From: an uncultured Porphyromonadaceae bacterium
Lineage (GTDB): Bacteria > Bacteroidota > Bacteroidia > Bacteroidales > Muribaculaceae
Direction: 5' to 3'
DNA length: 12,834 bases
Assembly (NCBI GenBank): GCA_900548875.1
Contig: URMA01000089.1
Span: 1-12,834, forward strand
In this document: piece after piece, positions 12,301 to 12,834 of the stretch
How the letters are laid out: every line of letters begins with the position of its first letter
How positions within the stretch are numbered: the first letter of the stretch is position 1
Notes under the pieces: model-generated
Told to the model about the DNA's origin: nothing
Seen by the model: the letters and a program-made list of their open reading frames with translations, nothing else
Database searches by the model: none
Program-made: the position numbers and the translations under genes

Positions 12301-12834
12301 TTACAGTTTCTTCGAAACTTCCACTTCTTCGAAGGCTTCCACCATGTCGCCTTCCTTCACATCGTTGTAGTTGCTGATGTTCAGACCGCAATCGTAGCCG
12401 GAAGTCACTTCCTTCACGTCGTCCTTGAAACGCTTCAGCGAACCCAGCTCACCGGTATAGATAACGATACCGTCGCGGATAAGGCGAACTTTGCTCGTGC
12501 GCTTGATTTTTCCTTCGCGCACCATACAGCCGGCAATCGTACCCACACGGGAAATCTTGTAGGTCTGGAGCACTTCGGCCGTACCGGTAACCTCTTCCTT
12601 GATTTCCGGGGAAAGCATACCGGCCATTGCATCCTTCACCTCGCCGATAGCATCGTAGATGATGGAGTACAGACGGATGTCGACTCCGTCGTTCTCGGCC
12701 AGACGCTTGGCGGCTGCCGTTTTGGGGTTTGCAAAAATTTCCTGTACCGAGCCCTGTTCCACGATCACACCGCCGTCCAGAATGGCCACGCTATCGCAGA
12801 TCTCCTCCACCACGCTCATCTGGTGGGTGATGAC
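12301..12834 (-). CDS. metN-infB (chimera): Chimeric frame: MetN-type ABC ATPase segment joined to the C-terminal domain of translation initiation factor IF-2 (5' end outside window)
   Basis: One uninterrupted frame reads through the window edge. The first 45 or so residues are ABC-transporter ATPase of the methionine importer type: VITHQMSVVEEICDSVAILD holds the H-loop histidine, followed by GGVIVEQGSVQEIFANPKT. Within about ten residues (AAAKRLAEND, bases about 12690-12717) it becomes IF-2: GVDIRLYSIIYDAIGEVKDAM, EGKIKRTSKVRLIRDG, LKRFKDDVKEV and YDCGLNISNYNDVKEGDMVEAFEE. This is the end of domain C1, the linker helix and the whole C2 domain, which in IF-2 binds the formylmethionyl end of initiator tRNA. 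Missing are the MetN C-terminal NIL domain and the IF-2 GTPase part. The joint has a shared A-x-K-R-L-A-like sequence, so it could be short-homology recombination or an assembly misjoin. An intact infB must exist elsewhere in a viable cell. folK follows 18 nt later. Confidence 0.85.
   Translation of the reverse strand, partial: VITHQMSVVEEICDSVAILDGGVIVEQGSVQEIFANPKTAAAKRLAENDGVDIRLYSIIYDAIGEVKDAMAGMLSPEIKEEVTGTAEVLQTYKISRVGTIAGCMVREGKIKRTSKVRLIRDGIVIYTGELGSLKRFKDDVKEVTSGYDCGLNISNYNDVKEGDMVEAFEEVEVSKKL

Overview
The window reads as a chromosomal segment of a member of the Bacteroidales (Bacteroidota), roughly 50% G+C. Support comes from matches to the Bacteroidota promoter -7 motif (TAnnTTTG), a general lack of Shine-Dalgarno sequences, a long-form IspG, a SlyD with a Cys/His tail, small outer-membrane beta-barrels and a DUF2807 (GIN-type) protein. 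I cannot name the genus from this sequence.

Left part, plus strand (1-3773): the C-terminal part of sigma-54 (rpoN), a multispanning membrane protein with degenerate PAP2 phosphatase motifs, and purE lie in a tight run that ends at a strong intrinsic terminator. ispG (MEP isoprenoid pathway) starts only 12 nt beyond the terminator's U-tract. Its reading frame is broken near codon 88 by what looks like a 13-nt insertion. Middle part (3774-7204): an AT-rich gap, a minus-strand tRNA-Leu(CAG) with its own terminator, slyD transcribed divergently from it, and two separately terminated plus-strand genes for outer-membrane beta-barrel proteins.

Right part, all minus strand (12834-7531): a reading frame that starts as the C-terminal ATPase region of a MetN-type methionine ABC transporter and continues without a break as the C-terminal domain of initiation factor IF-2. 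It is followed by folK, dusB, a secreted DUF2807 protein, and a polysaccharide flippase one base downstream of it. A final two-gene unit has a clear promoter and encodes a secreted 14-residue-repeat coiled-coil protein and a small protein with a possible EF-Tu-domain-2-like barrel. This unit ends against a 19-copy TGTAAAC heptamer array sitting between the two convergent gene blocks.

Most genes are housekeeping genes or cell-envelope genes. The unusual items are the MetN/IF-2 chimera, the ispG frameshift, the heptamer array abutting a stop codon, and the tyrosine-periodic coiled-coil protein with its partner. Two normally essential genes (infB and ispG) look damaged in one 13-kb stretch. An assembly or sequence artefact must therefore be excluded before either is read as biology.
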